Shown here: positions 18,201 to 26,081 of the stretch, in pieces
How the letters are laid out: every line of letters starts with the position of its first letter
How positions within the stretch are numbered: the first letter of the stretch is position 1
Assembly: GCA_036946405.1 (NCBI GenBank)
Contig: JAQIJC010000001.1
Location: 1,247,001-1,311,000 of the forward strand
DNA length: 64,000 bases
From: Sphingomonas phyllosphaerae
GTDB lineage: Bacteria > Pseudomonadota > Alphaproteobacteria > Sphingomonadales > Sphingomonadaceae
Reading direction: 5' to 3'
Notes under the pieces: generated by a model
The model's database searches: none
What the model was told of the DNA's origin: nothing
Seen by the model: the letters and a program-made list of their open reading frames with translations, nothing else
Translations under genes and position numbers: made by a program

Positions 18201-20219
18201 CGAAACGCGCTGCGCGACCGCAAGCCGGATCTGGCGCGAGATGAACGCCTCGGCCTCGCCGCGCTTGAGGATTGCCGCGGTCTCAGCCTTCACCTCGGCC
18301 TCGGCGATCAGCGCTGCGGCACCCGATACCCGGTACGCAGCCGCAATCTTGTACTGGCCGGCGATCTGCGCCTCTTCGGCCGCAGCTTGGCGCGCGAGCT
18401 GCTCGGCATGGCGGTCTACCTTCGGCGGCGTTGGAGCATTGAAGCCGATCTTGTCGGCGAGCCGGTCACGAGCATTGTCGACGGCCGCCTTACGGATCCG
18501 GCCGCCCAGCTTCGTCAGATATTTGTCGGCAGCGTCATAGGACGCACCGAACGTCTTCTCCAACAGCTTCGGATCGCCCTGTCCGACCAGCGTCTTAGCG
18601 AGACCGGTGAAGCCTCCCTTTTCCAACTCGCCGAGATATGACTTCATGCCGGCAACACCCGCGTACAGGCCTGCCAATGCCTGCCGCCCGTAGGAGGTGA
18701 GATCGTCGAGCAGCGTCTTTACGTCCTTGCCCATCGACTTTACGTCGCTGACAAAGACGGCCATCACGTCCTTGCCGACCACCTCGAACATGGCCTTGGA
18801 CGTGTCCGCCCAGGTGACCGTCTCGTCCTTCAACTTGAACAGCTCGGCCTTGGTCGCGTTCGCGCCGCCGGTGATCTTGCCGAGGTCGCGGGTCAGATCG
18901 TCGTTGGTGACGCCCTGGTTGATCCAGCGGTTGAACAGCGCAAAACCAGCGGTCGCCGCGCCAACTAGGCCGATCAGCGGCGCGAAGCGCAGCGCGAACA
19001 TGCCGATCTCGGCGGCAAAGCCGCGAATCCCGCCCTGTGCCATCATCGCGACCTGGACGAGCTGCCCGCCCTGCTGGATCAGGACCGTCAGCGGCTTCTG
19101 CCCGGTGAGCAGGCCCTGGATGATGTCGGGCGACTGTAGTGCGAGCTGCTGGACCGCGAAGCCCTGCCGGCGGACCGACTTCTCAACCTCGTCGACGCTG
19201 GCGGCGAACTTCTTCGAGCCGGTCGCAACGACGTCGCCCGTGCCGGCGACCTGGCGCGCGTGCGCAGCCAGCGCCTCTCGGGCACGGTTTGTCTCGGCGG
19301 CATATTCGTGCTGCCTGATCGCGCCAGCGGCCAGCAGCCGATCGGCGCGGTCCATCTCGTCGTCGAAACGGCGCTGCGCGGCGAACATCGGGTCGAGCGA
19401 CGCGCGGACCGCGGCTGCCTCGCGCGCGAGCGTGGCCTCCGCCTGGGCGGCATCGCGCGCGGCCTGCGCCATCTGGCGGGCGTGCGTCTCGAAGAGCTGG
19501 AAGCCGAGCGCAGCGCTGCGCGCCTCCTGGGCGGTCTGCTCGAGTGCCAGCGCGCGCGCCGCAGCATCGGCCTCGCGCATAGCGCGAGCGCCTTCTCGGG
19601 CGCGCGTCTCGAACTGCTGGAAGGCGAAAGCGGCGGAGCGGATCTCCTGCGCGTGACGCTCGGCTTCCATCGCCTTCTCGGCCGCGGCCGCTTCGCGCAT
19701 CGCCTCGGCGCCCTTCCGGGCGGCTGTCTCAAACATGTGATAGGCCTGCGCTGCTTCGCGCGTCGCCTGCGCCTCGGCCGCGGTTGCCGCGGCGGCCTTG
19801 GCGCGCTGATCGTTGAGAAGCGCCTCCTCGGTGCGCAGGCGGCCGACCAGCTCGACCATGCCGCGGTCTTCGGCCGCCTTGGCAGCGGTCGCAATCTTGA
19901 GCGACTGCAGCTCCTGGCGCGACATGCCGAAGGTGGCGTTTTGCCGCTCGAGCTGGCGCACCAGGCTCTCGGCCTCACGCTCGACCCGGGCGAAGTCCTG
20001 CGCGGCGCTGCGTGTCTCGCGGCCGAGCGAGCGGAACTCATCGGCCGCGCGCTTGAGGTCGGTGCCGCTCATCACCGCGCCCTGGATGCGCTGAAATTCG
20101 CGCACCGCGTTCGCGGCCGTCGAGCCGATCAGATCATCGAGCGTCTTGAGCCCGCCGAAGCTGTCGCCGAAGTCGATATCAAAACCGACGCCAAAGCCGG
20201 GGGAGCCGTCTTCGTCCAT
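15240..20219 (-). CDS. Tail tape measure protein
   Basis: 1659 residues, the largest gene here. Residues 1-350 are Ala/Glu/Arg coiled coil with internally repeated heptad blocks (the phrase FETAARKGAEAMREA and near copies). A tape-measure core follows around 355-450 (QSPDIIQGLLTGQKPLTVLIQQ is split here by a hydrophobic segment, then FALRFAPLIGLVGAATAGF), then further coiled coil and a hydrophobic stretch near 990-1015. Such proteins set tail length and help DNA entry into the cell. It lies after the G/GT chaperone genes, the expected place. Confidence 0.93.
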   Translation of the reverse strand: MDEDGSPGFGVGFDIDFGDSFGGLKTLDDLIGSTAANAVREFQRIQGAVMSGTDLKRAADEFRSLGRETRSAAQDFARVEREAESLVRQLERQNATFGMSRQELQSLKIATAAKAAEDRGMVELVGRLRTEEALLNDQRAKAAAATAAEAQATREAAQAYHMFETAARKGAEAMREAAAAEKAMEAERHAQEIRSAAFAFQQFETRAREGARAMREADAAARALALEQTAQEARSAALGFQLFETHARQMAQAARDAAQAEATLAREAAAVRASLDPMFAAQRRFDDEMDRADRLLAAGAIRQHEYAAETNRAREALAAHARQVAGTGDVVATGSKKFAASVDEVEKSVRRQGFAVQQLALQSPDIIQGLLTGQKPLTVLIQQGGQLVQVAMMAQGGIRGFAAEIGMFALRFAPLIGLVGAATAGFALFNRWINQGVTNDDLTRDLGKITGGANATKAELFKLKDETVTWADTSKAMFEVVGKDVMAVFVSDVKSMGKDVKTLLDDLTSYGRQALAGLYAGVAGMKSYLGELEKGGFTGLAKTLVGQGDPKLLEKTFGASYDAADKYLTKLGGRIRKAAVDNARDRLADKIGFNAPTPPKVDRHAEQLARQAAAEEAQIAGQYKIAAAYRVSGAAALIAEAEVKAETAAILKRGEAEAFISRQIRLAVAQRVSDSARTSAAMREQAAQQQLVNDDVAAGVIPAERAAELLKDRMADLPLLAALEAARTIKGKEGTRAVEEANKALADSRAARDALTDAERRAALQAAQGGANDRLEQLQEEIRLIGATDTARARSMAILTATQEAARRQWTGPDAAKYIETQAKIAEGEVQRQLLTDALNNSLNHQSELLDGIATNVTNAARGMADAFGDVGRAIGDTAAIFAQFRADQQRLTDVYRQQLKIANQLPAGEAKTAALRRANAQYEVRTATAQIGLYGDMTSAAKGLFDEKSRGYAALMAAEKVYRAFEFAMSVRAMVQDVSETISSVANSGARAAANGAEGVSAQAKLPFPFNMAAMAATAAALVAAGVTIFSSRSSGASAPVTNTGTGTVLGDPAKQSESLKRSVDNLAGIESATSVYTREMLASLRSIEGAIGGVAAQIVRAGNVDASAGVTEGFQKNLIGSVLSKIPLIGGILGGLFGSKTEVTGSGLYAKDQTLESILSRGFDASYYSDVKKTSSFLGIKTGSKTSTQYTGASGELEGQFTLILRQFNDAIASAAGPLGQSTDEIQRRLNGFVLNLGKVDLKGLTGEQIEEKLNAVFGAAADNMAAAAFPGLSRFQKAGEGAFETLTRVASTVEAVTTALDLLGGSSRVLGIDMKVALADQFDSVSDFTGAVQAYADAYYTQEEKQAAQAAQMNRVFASLGLTVPQTLAGFRQLVEAQDLTTAAGRSTYAALLNLAPAFADLKTAMDGAKSAADVLAERQDLERQLLELSGNTAAIRALDLAKLDASNRALQEQIWSVKDAQDAAKAAKELRDAWKSVGDTIMDEVNRIRGLNEADTAGGFAAIMSRFNIASDAARGGDQDAAKTLPQISQALLAAAANAATSKQELDRVKVQTAASLEATYAAISIFAASAGGPGTAANDQLSASSAASEAASASQLSEDTLAETLAQLLEETVGMRRDNNTGHAATASNTGRIAKTLDAVTQAGDAISITQAAA

Positions 20220-20229
20220 CCGGACCTCC

Positions 20230-20688
20230 TCATCCCAGCAGCTTCTCGAGCCGCGCTACTTCGACGTCGATTTCGCGTTGCGTGACCGGGACCTGATGCG
20301 GGGCGGAGCACGTTTCACTCTCTGCCCGGCGGCTCTCGGCCACGTAGGCCGAGGACAGCGTGCGGAGCAGATTGGCCTCCCAGGGCGACAGGCGGATGCA
20401 CATCGACTGCTGCCAGCCGGCGATCTCCGCCCACCCCAGCGCCGCGATGCCCATGCCGGTCGGCTGGACGATGCCCATGGCGATGAGCCAGCCAGTGATG
20501 TGCGGCGCCGGGTTCGGTGGCATCGGGATCGGCAGCTTGTCTTTCTTCAGCTGGTCGATCCGCGTCAGGCGGCCGGCCTGGCGCTCCGGATCCGCTCGCC
20601 TGGACCCGGCGTGCGGCTTCGGCGTGGCATTGAGCCACGCCATCTGCCGCACCCAGAGGGTCAGCTCGTCGGCGAGCCGGGCGTGAAC
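20230..20688 (-). CDS. T part of the G/GT tail assembly chaperone (reached by -1 frameshift)
   Basis: Open frame of 152 codons that continues from the slippery site in the preceding gene. It encodes VHARLADELTLWVRQMAWLN at its start and ends LEKLLG. It has no good independent start at the join; an internal ATG (20643) or GTG (20652) would lose the conserved beginning. By analogy with lambda gpGT, the fusion made by frameshifting binds tape measure and tube proteins during tail assembly. Confidence 0.75.
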   Translation of the reverse strand, partial: VHARLADELTLWVRQMAWLNATPKPHAGSRRADPERQAGRLTRIDQLKKDKLPIPMPPNPAPHITGWLIAMGIVQPTGMGIAALGWAEIAGWQQSMCIRLSPWEANLLRTLSSAYVAESRRAESETCSAPHQVPVTQREIDVEVARLEKLLG

Positions 20689-21083
20689 TTTCCCCAGTCA
20701 CCAACGAACTTGACGACCTGCTCCTTGATCCAGCCGAGCGCCGGGTCGGAATAGACCGCATGGTAGAGCGCCGCGCCCGAAAGCGGGCTGCCGTCGGGGG
20801 CATCGTGTTCGATGTGGCGGAAGCCTGCGGTCAGCGTGGCGAGATCCTCGGCCGCCTCGACGCGGCGGATGGCGAGCGGCACGTGCGCGATCTTGTTCTC
20901 GTTGTCGGCCATGCGCTTCACGACGCGCGCCGACTGACGCTCCTCGATCTGGCCGTGCTCGGCCGAGCCCGGGCCGAAGAGGTCGATGCCGACCTTCTCG
21001 CCGGCGTCGAAGAGCGGGACCCCGTCGGGACCCTTGAGATGGAGGAAAGCGGTCATAGCGACAGCGAGCGTGGCAATCTTCAT
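20661..21083 (-). CDS. Tail assembly chaperone, G-like
   Basis: 140 residues starting MKIATLAVAMTAFLHLKGPD at ATG 21083. It lies between the tail tube gene and the tape measure gene, like lambda G. Its last codons contain the heptamer G GGA AAG in the correct phase, 26 bases before its stop, so part of the product should continue into the downstream frame. Function is inferred from place and frameshift more than from sequence family. Confidence 0.8.
   Translation of the reverse strand: MKIATLAVAMTAFLHLKGPDGVPLFDAGEKVGIDLFGPGSAEHGQIEERQSARVVKRMADNENKIAHVPLAIRRVEAAEDLATLTAGFRHIEHDAPDGSPLSGAALYHAVYSDPALGWIKEQVVKFVGDWGKFTPGSPTS
20688..20694 (-). other. Programmed -1 frameshift site (G GGA AAG)
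   Basis: On the minus strand the end of the G-like gene reads GAC TGG GGA AAG TTC. The heptamer G GGA AAG has the X XXY YYZ form in the zero frame and is the same heptamer used in lambda G/GT. Slipping back one base joins the G-like protein to the T frame without a stop. Confidence 0.8.
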
Positions 21084-21125
21084 GGCAGATGGTTCCTTCG
21101 CGGGAAGTTTCGCGGGATGCACCGA

Positions 21126-21155
21126 CCCGCCCCGTCCCGCGAAGCGCAGGGCGGG
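21126..21155 (-). terminator. GC-rich hairpin after the tail tube gene
   Basis: CCCGCCC and GGGCGGG are separated by 16 bases, about 40 bases beyond the tail tube stop. There is no T-run, so it may only attenuate transcription between the abundant tube gene and the chaperones. Confidence 0.4.
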
Positions 21156-21197
21156 CCGATGCTCATGATCCGGCTTGGGGCCGGAATGGGGGTGGGA

Positions 21198-21638
21198 TCA
21201 GGCCTTGATGGGCTTGGTGCAGATGCCGATGTCGGCGTTGATCATCAGCACGGCTTCGGCGCCTTCGACGCTCTCGGGCGCGCCGAACACGCGACCCTGG
21301 CAATAGCGGACCGCGCCGGTCGGATACGTGACCTTGAAGGCGTAGAGCTTGTTGGTCTCGTCCTCGGCAGCGGTGTGCAACAGGGTCTGACCGGCGTCGG
21401 CCTCGTCATAGGCGGCCGACGGCGAGAGCTGGCCGTAATCGACCGCCCCCTTCAGCTTGTCCTTCGGCCCTTTGAGCGGCTGGAACTCGGTCTTGCCGAA
21501 GCTCGCGCCGATCGCGCCGATCTTGTCGATGCCACCGATCTCGGTGAAGGCGAGTGCAGCAAAGGCGGCGCCGGTCTGTGCGGACGGGGTGCCCGCGGAA
21601 ATGGCGAGCGCCGTGCCCGCCGCGGTGGTGGAACCCAT
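21198..21638 (-). CDS. Major tail tube protein
   Basis: 146 residues, beta-rich, positioned between the tail terminator and the G/GT chaperones as in lambda-like tails. It is the closest relative of the first 148 residues of the giant FAD-domain protein at 6050-9550, so the phage carries two tube-type subunits, one plain and one with a large C-terminal extension. GGGAG lies upstream of the ATG. Confidence 0.85.
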   Translation of the reverse strand: MGSTTAAGTALAISAGTPSAQTGAAFAALAFTEIGGIDKIGAIGASFGKTEFQPLKGPKDKLKGAVDYGQLSPSAAYDEADAGQTLLHTAAEDETNKLYAFKVTYPTGAVRYCQGRVFGAPESVEGAEAVLMINADIGICTKPIKA

Positions 21639-21706
21639 GGTGTTTTCTCCCTGTGGGCGAGCCGGAACTGCCGGCTGCAGTCACCCGCGGACGCGGGCAA
21701 GGCGGG

Positions 21707-21943
21707 TCAGTTGAGCGTCTTGCTCGACTTGCGCGTGCGCTTCGGCTTCGCCGGCGCCGCGGTGGTGGTGGCGACCTCGGCGACAGCAGCCTCAGGCTCC
21801 TGCGGCCCGTCGGTGTTGACCAGGCCGGCGGCGCGATAGTTGGCCAGCTCGGCCTCGCTCACGTCGACGTGCTCGCCGGCGGTGAAATTGCGCTGCGTGC
21901 CCGCGTCGCTGAAATCGCGCGCGGCGTAATGCTTCTTGTTCAT
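21707..21943 (-). CDS. Small head-tail region protein
   Basis: 78 residues: N-terminal compact part (KHYAARDFSDAGTQRNFTAG) and a Lys/Ala-rich tail (AKPKRTRKSSK). GGAG lies seven bases before the ATG. Short basic proteins of this form occur next to tail tube genes; the function is unknown. Confidence 0.65.
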   Translation of the reverse strand: MNKKHYAARDFSDAGTQRNFTAGEHVDVSEAELANYRAAGLVNTDGPQEPEAAVAEVATTTAAPAKPKRTRKSSKTLN

Positions 21944-21993
21944 GCGGTTTCTCCAGGGGAATAGCCGCACGGCGGGAGGAGCCGGGCGGGAGG

Positions 21994-22395
21994 TCAGTCC
22001 AGGGTGTCGAATCCCACCCTGAAATCTTGCGTCTTCTCGAAGGTGTCGGCCGGGCCGATCACGTCGGGGCCACCGCCGGCGAGCTGCACCACCACGCTGC
22101 CGGCATCGCCAACCGCGCCGATCGCGCCGATCGGGATCCCGCGGACCAGCTTCATCACCGCGAGCTGGTCGGCGTAGGAGGCGGCGCGCACCATCACCGA
22201 CACGCGCGCGATCGAGCGCGACCAGCCGGCGCGCTTGAGCGTAACCCGGTCGATGATGCTGACCTCGCGGACCAGCAGCGATGGCAAGGCAGCGCCTTCC
22301 GGCAGCCGGCCAGCCTTGATGCGCGCGATCGGCACCACGTCCGTCAGCGGCTCGTGAGCCCGCAGCAGCGCACCGATGATCTCGACGCTGGTCAT
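21994..22395 (-). CDS. Tail terminator/completion protein
   Basis: 133 residues, small alpha/beta protein starting MTSVEIIGALLRAHEPLTDV, which matches in plan the DUF3168/gpU-type tail terminators that cap the growing tail. Its ATG overlaps the stop of the gp10-like gene. Assignment rests on plan and on its place between the gp10-like gene and the tube gene. Confidence 0.72.
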   Translation of the reverse strand: MTSVEIIGALLRAHEPLTDVVPIARIKAGRLPEGAALPSLLVREVSIIDRVTLKRAGWSRSIARVSVMVRAASYADQLAVMKLVRGIPIGAIGAVGDAGSVVVQLAGGGPDVIGPADTFEKTQDFRVGFDTLD

Positions 22396-22916
22396 CAGTC
22401 CACCTCGTCGATCGGCCGACCAGCCAAGGCGCCCTTGCGGACCTGCTCGTCGATGTAGGCCTGTCCCGCGCGGATCGCCTCGGTGCGCTTCACGTCCAGC
22501 GCCGGCCGCATGAAGGGTTCCTGCTTCGCGCCCGGGTGCCAGACGGTCTTGCCGACCGGCTTGCCGTTGATCACCAGCACGCCGTCTTTGGCGAGCGTGT
22601 TGACCCGCCGCGCCGTGCGGCCGCCCGACCGCTCCATGTCGACGCTGATGTAGTGGCCGATCGTGCCGTACTCGGCCCAGATCGCCAGCGATCGGCCCCA
22701 GCCTTTCTTGACGTCGATGCGGACGCGGATGCGGCCGTCGGTCCCCTTGGCGACGACGATCACCTCGACCTCGTCGGAGGGCGCGCGGTCTTGAGCCTCC
22801 TCGGCAACGACCTTGCCCGCGATCCGGCCGGCGCCGTTGAGGACGCGCGCGATCCGCGTCGGTGCGTTGCGGATATAGCGTTGGACCTGGTCCAGGCCCT
22901 TCACGGTCACGGTCAT
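22395..22916 (-). CDS. HK97 gp10-like tail component
   Basis: 173 residues from ATG 22916. The start MTVTVKGLDQVQRYIRN and the central AEEAQDRAPSDEVEVIV segment match the HK97-gp10 family, tail proteins at the head-tail interface. The reading frame is open further upstream, but the start overlapping the head-closure gene's stop is far better supported. Confidence 0.8.
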   Translation of the reverse strand: MTVTVKGLDQVQRYIRNAPTRIARVLNGAGRIAGKVVAEEAQDRAPSDEVEVIVVAKGTDGRIRVRIDVKKGWGRSLAIWAEYGTIGHYISVDMERSGGRTARRVNTLAKDGVLVINGKPVGKTVWHPGAKQEPFMRPALDVKRTEAIRAGQAYIDEQVRKGALAGRPIDEVD

Positions 22917-23266
22917 CAGGCGGCGTTCCCGGCCGGGCGGTAATCCTCGACCATAAGCTCGAGGCCGGAGCGCCGGCCGAGCATCGCCGGCTCGGATACC
23001 AGCTGCATCGTGCGATCGGCGGTCACCAGGCGCATGTCTGGCGTCACGTCGTCGCGGAAATACATGCGCACGCGCGAACGGCGCGTGGCAACGGTAGCGC
23101 CATTGGCGGTCTGCTCGCCCCGGCTGGGCAGCAGGTCGCGGATCCCGATCCAGATCTCGTCGACCAGCGCCCACGCTCCGGAGCCGGCGCCTGTGAAGCT
23201 ACCGTCGGCGATCGGCCGCTCGAGCCGCGCCGGCGTGTCCAGCTCGCTGGGTCGCACGACGATCAT
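22916..23266 (-). CDS. Head-tail adaptor/head closure protein
   Basis: 116 residues with the plan of phage head-tail joining proteins: DTPARLERP start, WIGIRDLLPSRGEQTANG in the middle, RVRMYFRDDVTPDMRL towards the end. Overlaps both neighbours by a few bases, so the connector genes are translationally coupled. It closes the filled head and receives the tail. Confidence 0.8.
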   Translation of the reverse strand: MIVVRPSELDTPARLERPIADGSFTGAGSGAWALVDEIWIGIRDLLPSRGEQTANGATVATRRSRVRMYFRDDVTPDMRLVTADRTMQLVSEPAMLGRRSGLELMVEDYRPAGNAA

Positions 23267-23571
23267 CCGAGCGTGATCACCATGTGCCGGCCGATCATCG
23301 GGCGCAGCTGGTCATCGGTAAGCTCGGGGGCTTCGCGGTTTACGAACAGATCCGACAGCGCCAGCTTGACGCAGTGGATCACCAGCGCCGGGACCTCCTC
23401 GGCGGTCGCCCAGCCGGTAGCGCCGACCAGCTCGCGGCCGAGAAACGCTTCAATGCGTCCCTCGGCCGCGGCGATCAGGCCAGCGTCGAGCGGCTGGCTG
23501 CCGGTGCGAAGGTGCGCGCGCGCAGCGGCGAGCGTCAGCACGGTGCCATCGCTCCCCACCACGTCGGCCAT
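23263..23571 (-). CDS. Head-tail connector protein (gp6-like)
   Basis: 102 residues, all helical: LTLAAARAHLRTG and RIEAFLGRELV match the HK97 gp6-like connector (DNA-packaging/adaptor) family, which forms a ring under the portal. It lies directly upstream of the head-closure gene with a 4-base overlap. Confidence 0.8.
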   Translation of the reverse strand: MADVVGSDGTVLTLAAARAHLRTGSQPLDAGLIAAAEGRIEAFLGRELVGATGWATAEEVPALVIHCVKLALSDLFVNREAPELTDDQLRPMIGRHMVITLG

Positions 23572-23572
23572 C

Positions 23573-23728
23573 TTACGCGGCCGGCTCGGGCTTGCTCGCC
23601 GGCGCCTTGTACGCCTCCGCGAACTTCTGCTCGATCAGGCGCTTCTCGGTCTCCTTGTCGAAACCGGCGATCTCGCCTTCGTTGTAGAGCGAGCCCTGCT
23701 GGCAGGGCTTGAGGAACTTGACGGCCAT
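23573..23728 (-). CDS. 51-residue phage protein
   Basis: Encodes MAVKFLKPCQQGSLYNEGEI at its start and ends KPEPAA. One base separates its stop from the next gene's ATG, and it fills the space between capsid terminator and connector. Short proteins of this type (KFL..Q.YN.GE..GF) are common next to capsid genes; function unknown. Confidence 0.7.
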   Translation of the reverse strand: MAVKFLKPCQQGSLYNEGEIAGFDKETEKRLIEQKFAEAYKAPASKPEPAA

Positions 23729-23751
23729 GACGGCTCTCCAATCCAGAAACG

Positions 23752-23781
23752 CGAAGGGCGCCCGGTTACGGACGCCCTTCG
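23752..23781 (-). terminator. Hairpin after the capsid gene
   Basis: CGAAGGGCG and CGCCCTTCG form a perfect 9-bp stem 32 bases beyond the capsid stop; on the minus strand a short T-containing stretch (CGTTTCT) follows. It probably lowers transcription past the highly expressed capsid gene. Confidence 0.6.
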
Positions 23782-23812
23782 AGGGTGGTGATGGTGGGTG
23801 GCGGCGAAGCGC

Positions 23813-25129
23813 TTACGGCTTCCAGGTGACGCCGGTGAGCACCGCGAAAGCGGCGTCGTAGCGCAGCTGGGTGTCGTGCTCCTCGATGAGGCGGATCACC
23901 GTCTCGTCGTTGGAGAACGCCGAGCGCATCGTCCCGTTGTCGTCGTAGGCAGCGCTGTCCGAAGCGGCTAGCGTCACCTGCTGGGTGTCGCCGATCAGGA
24001 ACTGCTCGAAGTCGCCGAAGTAGACCTCCGACTCGTTCGTGCCCGCGCCGAGGTTGTCCGGCACCGACGTGGTGACAAAGATCGGGTAGGTGCCGAAGCG
24101 ACCCTCCGCGACTTCCGGGAACGCCTTGTTGCCGTTGCCGTCGGTGATGTTCTCGAGGAACGACTGGACGGTCGGCGACATGATGTACGCGCACTTCGAC
24201 AGCGGCACGTTGGCGTTGACCACCTTGAGCTTCAGGCGCGCCATGTCCGAGCGTACCGTCACCAGCGTCGGGTTGGCCGTCATCGTCAGGACGTTCCCGG
24301 CGACGATCAGCGAGCGCAGGCCGGTCGGTGCGAGCGCCGAGCCGGCACCGCGGAGGAACTGCTGATCTTCCTTGATCGCGGCCGAGGTGATCAGATCGTC
24401 GCGCACCATGGCGTCGACGCCGAACGAGGCGCGGCGGATCAGCTGGTTCGTGATCGGAACCAGCGCGCGCAGCGTCTTGGCCGACATGCTGAGCGTGCCG
24501 ACGGTCAGGTCGGTCGTCGGCGCCGGCGAGCGCTCGCCGACATAACCCGCGCTCGTATTGCCGGTCTGCTTGCGCATCGTCAGGTTGCCGTCCGGCATCG
24601 GGACCGAGCGCGCGCCGGCGGCGCGGATCACGACACGCGGGCGCAGCAGGACGATGAAGTCGCGGCTGTACGCGGTGTCGACCAGGTAGCCGCCCTTCGT
24701 GTTGGTCGCCTGCTCCATGTTCGCGACGATCTGGCCGGTCTCGTCACCCCAGACCTGCTGCGAATAGTCGGCCATGCGGCGCTGGTCCTCGCCACCCGTC
24801 GCCGCGATCGCGAGCGCCACACGGCCGACCATCGCGCCGGGCTCCGGCTTCTCGGCCACGGCCGCGGGCACGCGCCCGGGCTGGCCGCCAGGCGCGTTGG
24901 TCGCGCCGGGGACCGTGACGGGCGCCGCGGCGCTCGACTTCAGCGCGAGCAGGTTCTCCTCGCGGGCGATCTTCGCCTGCAGGCCCTTGGCCTCCTCCGC
25001 CTTGGCATCGAACTCGGTCTGCTCCTCGGCGGTGAGGTCGCGATTGTCGTCGTTGGCAGCAGTCGCCAGAATGCCGTCCATCGATGCAACGACGGCCGCC
25101 AGGCTGGTCTTGAGCGCGGTGATGCGCAT
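23813..25129 (-). CDS. Major capsid protein, HK97 fold
   Basis: 438 residues. Residues about 1-95 are a Glu/Ala-rich helical delta domain with coiled-coil character, as in HK97-type capsid proteins that are trimmed by the protease. The shell domain follows (VGERSPAPTTDLTVG, then TLRALVPITNQLIRRAS and IKEDQQFLRGAG). AAGGAGA stands eight bases before ATG 25129. The neighbouring protease gene supports proteolytic maturation. Confidence 0.93.
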   Translation of the reverse strand: MRITALKTSLAAVVASMDGILATAANDDNRDLTAEEQTEFDAKAEEAKGLQAKIAREENLLALKSSAAAPVTVPGATNAPGGQPGRVPAAVAEKPEPGAMVGRVALAIAATGGEDQRRMADYSQQVWGDETGQIVANMEQATNTKGGYLVDTAYSRDFIVLLRPRVVIRAAGARSVPMPDGNLTMRKQTGNTSAGYVGERSPAPTTDLTVGTLSMSAKTLRALVPITNQLIRRASFGVDAMVRDDLITSAAIKEDQQFLRGAGSALAPTGLRSLIVAGNVLTMTANPTLVTVRSDMARLKLKVVNANVPLSKCAYIMSPTVQSFLENITDGNGNKAFPEVAEGRFGTYPIFVTTSVPDNLGAGTNESEVYFGDFEQFLIGDTQQVTLAASDSAAYDDNGTMRSAFSNDETVIRLIEEHDTQLRYDAAFAVLTGVTWKP

Positions 25130-25151
25130 GGACACGTCTCCTTGGTGGGTT

Positions 25152-26081
25152 TCAGCTCGCCGCGCGGATCTGCGCGAGAGCCAGGTGGTTCGCCGCGGCC
25201 GCCCGCCGTGGCGTTGCCGGGCCGGACTTGGCGAGCCGGCGGATCGCCCCATCGAGGCCGTCGGGCTCGATGCGGTCGACCATGCCGGCCGCCTTGGCCG
25301 CCTTTCCGGTCAGGGTGCCGCCCTTGCCGAACTCGTTGCGAACGACGGCCTCGCTCACGCCGCGGCCTTTCGCCACGTTCGCGATGAAAACGTCCTCGAT
25401 CGCGTCCAGCATCTGGCGGATCTGCGCCTGGCCTTCCTCACTCGAGAGGTCGGGCCGCTTGTTCGGCGCGTTGGAGCTGGCAATGTCGAGGTCGCGCCGG
25501 CCGTTGGCATCGGGCTCGACCTGGTAGGACGTGGAAATCAGCACGCCGATCGAGCCGACGACGCCGGTCGGGTCGAGGCTCATGCCGCCGGCGGCCGAGC
25601 TCCCGATCCAATAGGCCGCCGAGCAGCACAGGCCGGTGACGTGAACCGAGACAGGCTTCGGCGATGCCGCGACGAGGCGCGCGAAGTCGTTCACCTGCGC
25701 AACCGCGCCGCCCGGGCTGTCGATCACTGCCAGGATGTGGCGCACGTCAGGCGAGGCCTGCAGCGCGCGCAGATCGGCAGCCGCAACGTCGAGCGATGTC
25801 GCGCCGGAATATTCCGTCATGATGTTGGCGCGCGGAAAGATCGGGCCGAGCAGCGGGAGCATGCCGACGCCATCGCGCAGCATCGAGGTGCGCGTCGCCG
25901 GCGCGCGGGCGCCCATCGAGGCGACTGCCGAGACCTGCCGCTCCTGATGACCGTCGCCCTTGAGCGCCATCACCGCCGGATCGTCGAGGACGCGCAGCGC
26001 GATCGCCTCGATCGCCTCGAGATAGCCAGGCATGATCGCCCAGGGCTGCGACCGGATCGCAGCGAGCACGTGGTGCTTCAT
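25152..26081 (-). CDS. Prohead protease, S49/SppA type
   Basis: 309 residues. Features of S49 peptidases: VIDSPGG (about residue 118), the Ser of LCCSAAYWIGSSA (about 153) and a Lys in NAPNKRPDL (about 206) in the place of the Ser-Lys dyad. It lies between portal and capsid, the usual place for the head maturation protease. It overlaps the portal stop by four bases. A separate scaffold gene is not visible; the C-terminal helical part may serve. Confidence 0.88.
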   Translation of the reverse strand: MKHHVLAAIRSQPWAIMPGYLEAIEAIALRVLDDPAVMALKGDGHQERQVSAVASMGARAPATRTSMLRDGVGMLPLLGPIFPRANIMTEYSGATSLDVAAADLRALQASPDVRHILAVIDSPGGAVAQVNDFARLVAASPKPVSVHVTGLCCSAAYWIGSSAAGGMSLDPTGVVGSIGVLISTSYQVEPDANGRRDLDIASSNAPNKRPDLSSEEGQAQIRQMLDAIEDVFIANVAKGRGVSEAVVRNEFGKGGTLTGKAAKAAGMVDRIEPDGLDGAIRRLAKSGPATPRRAAAANHLALAQIRAAS

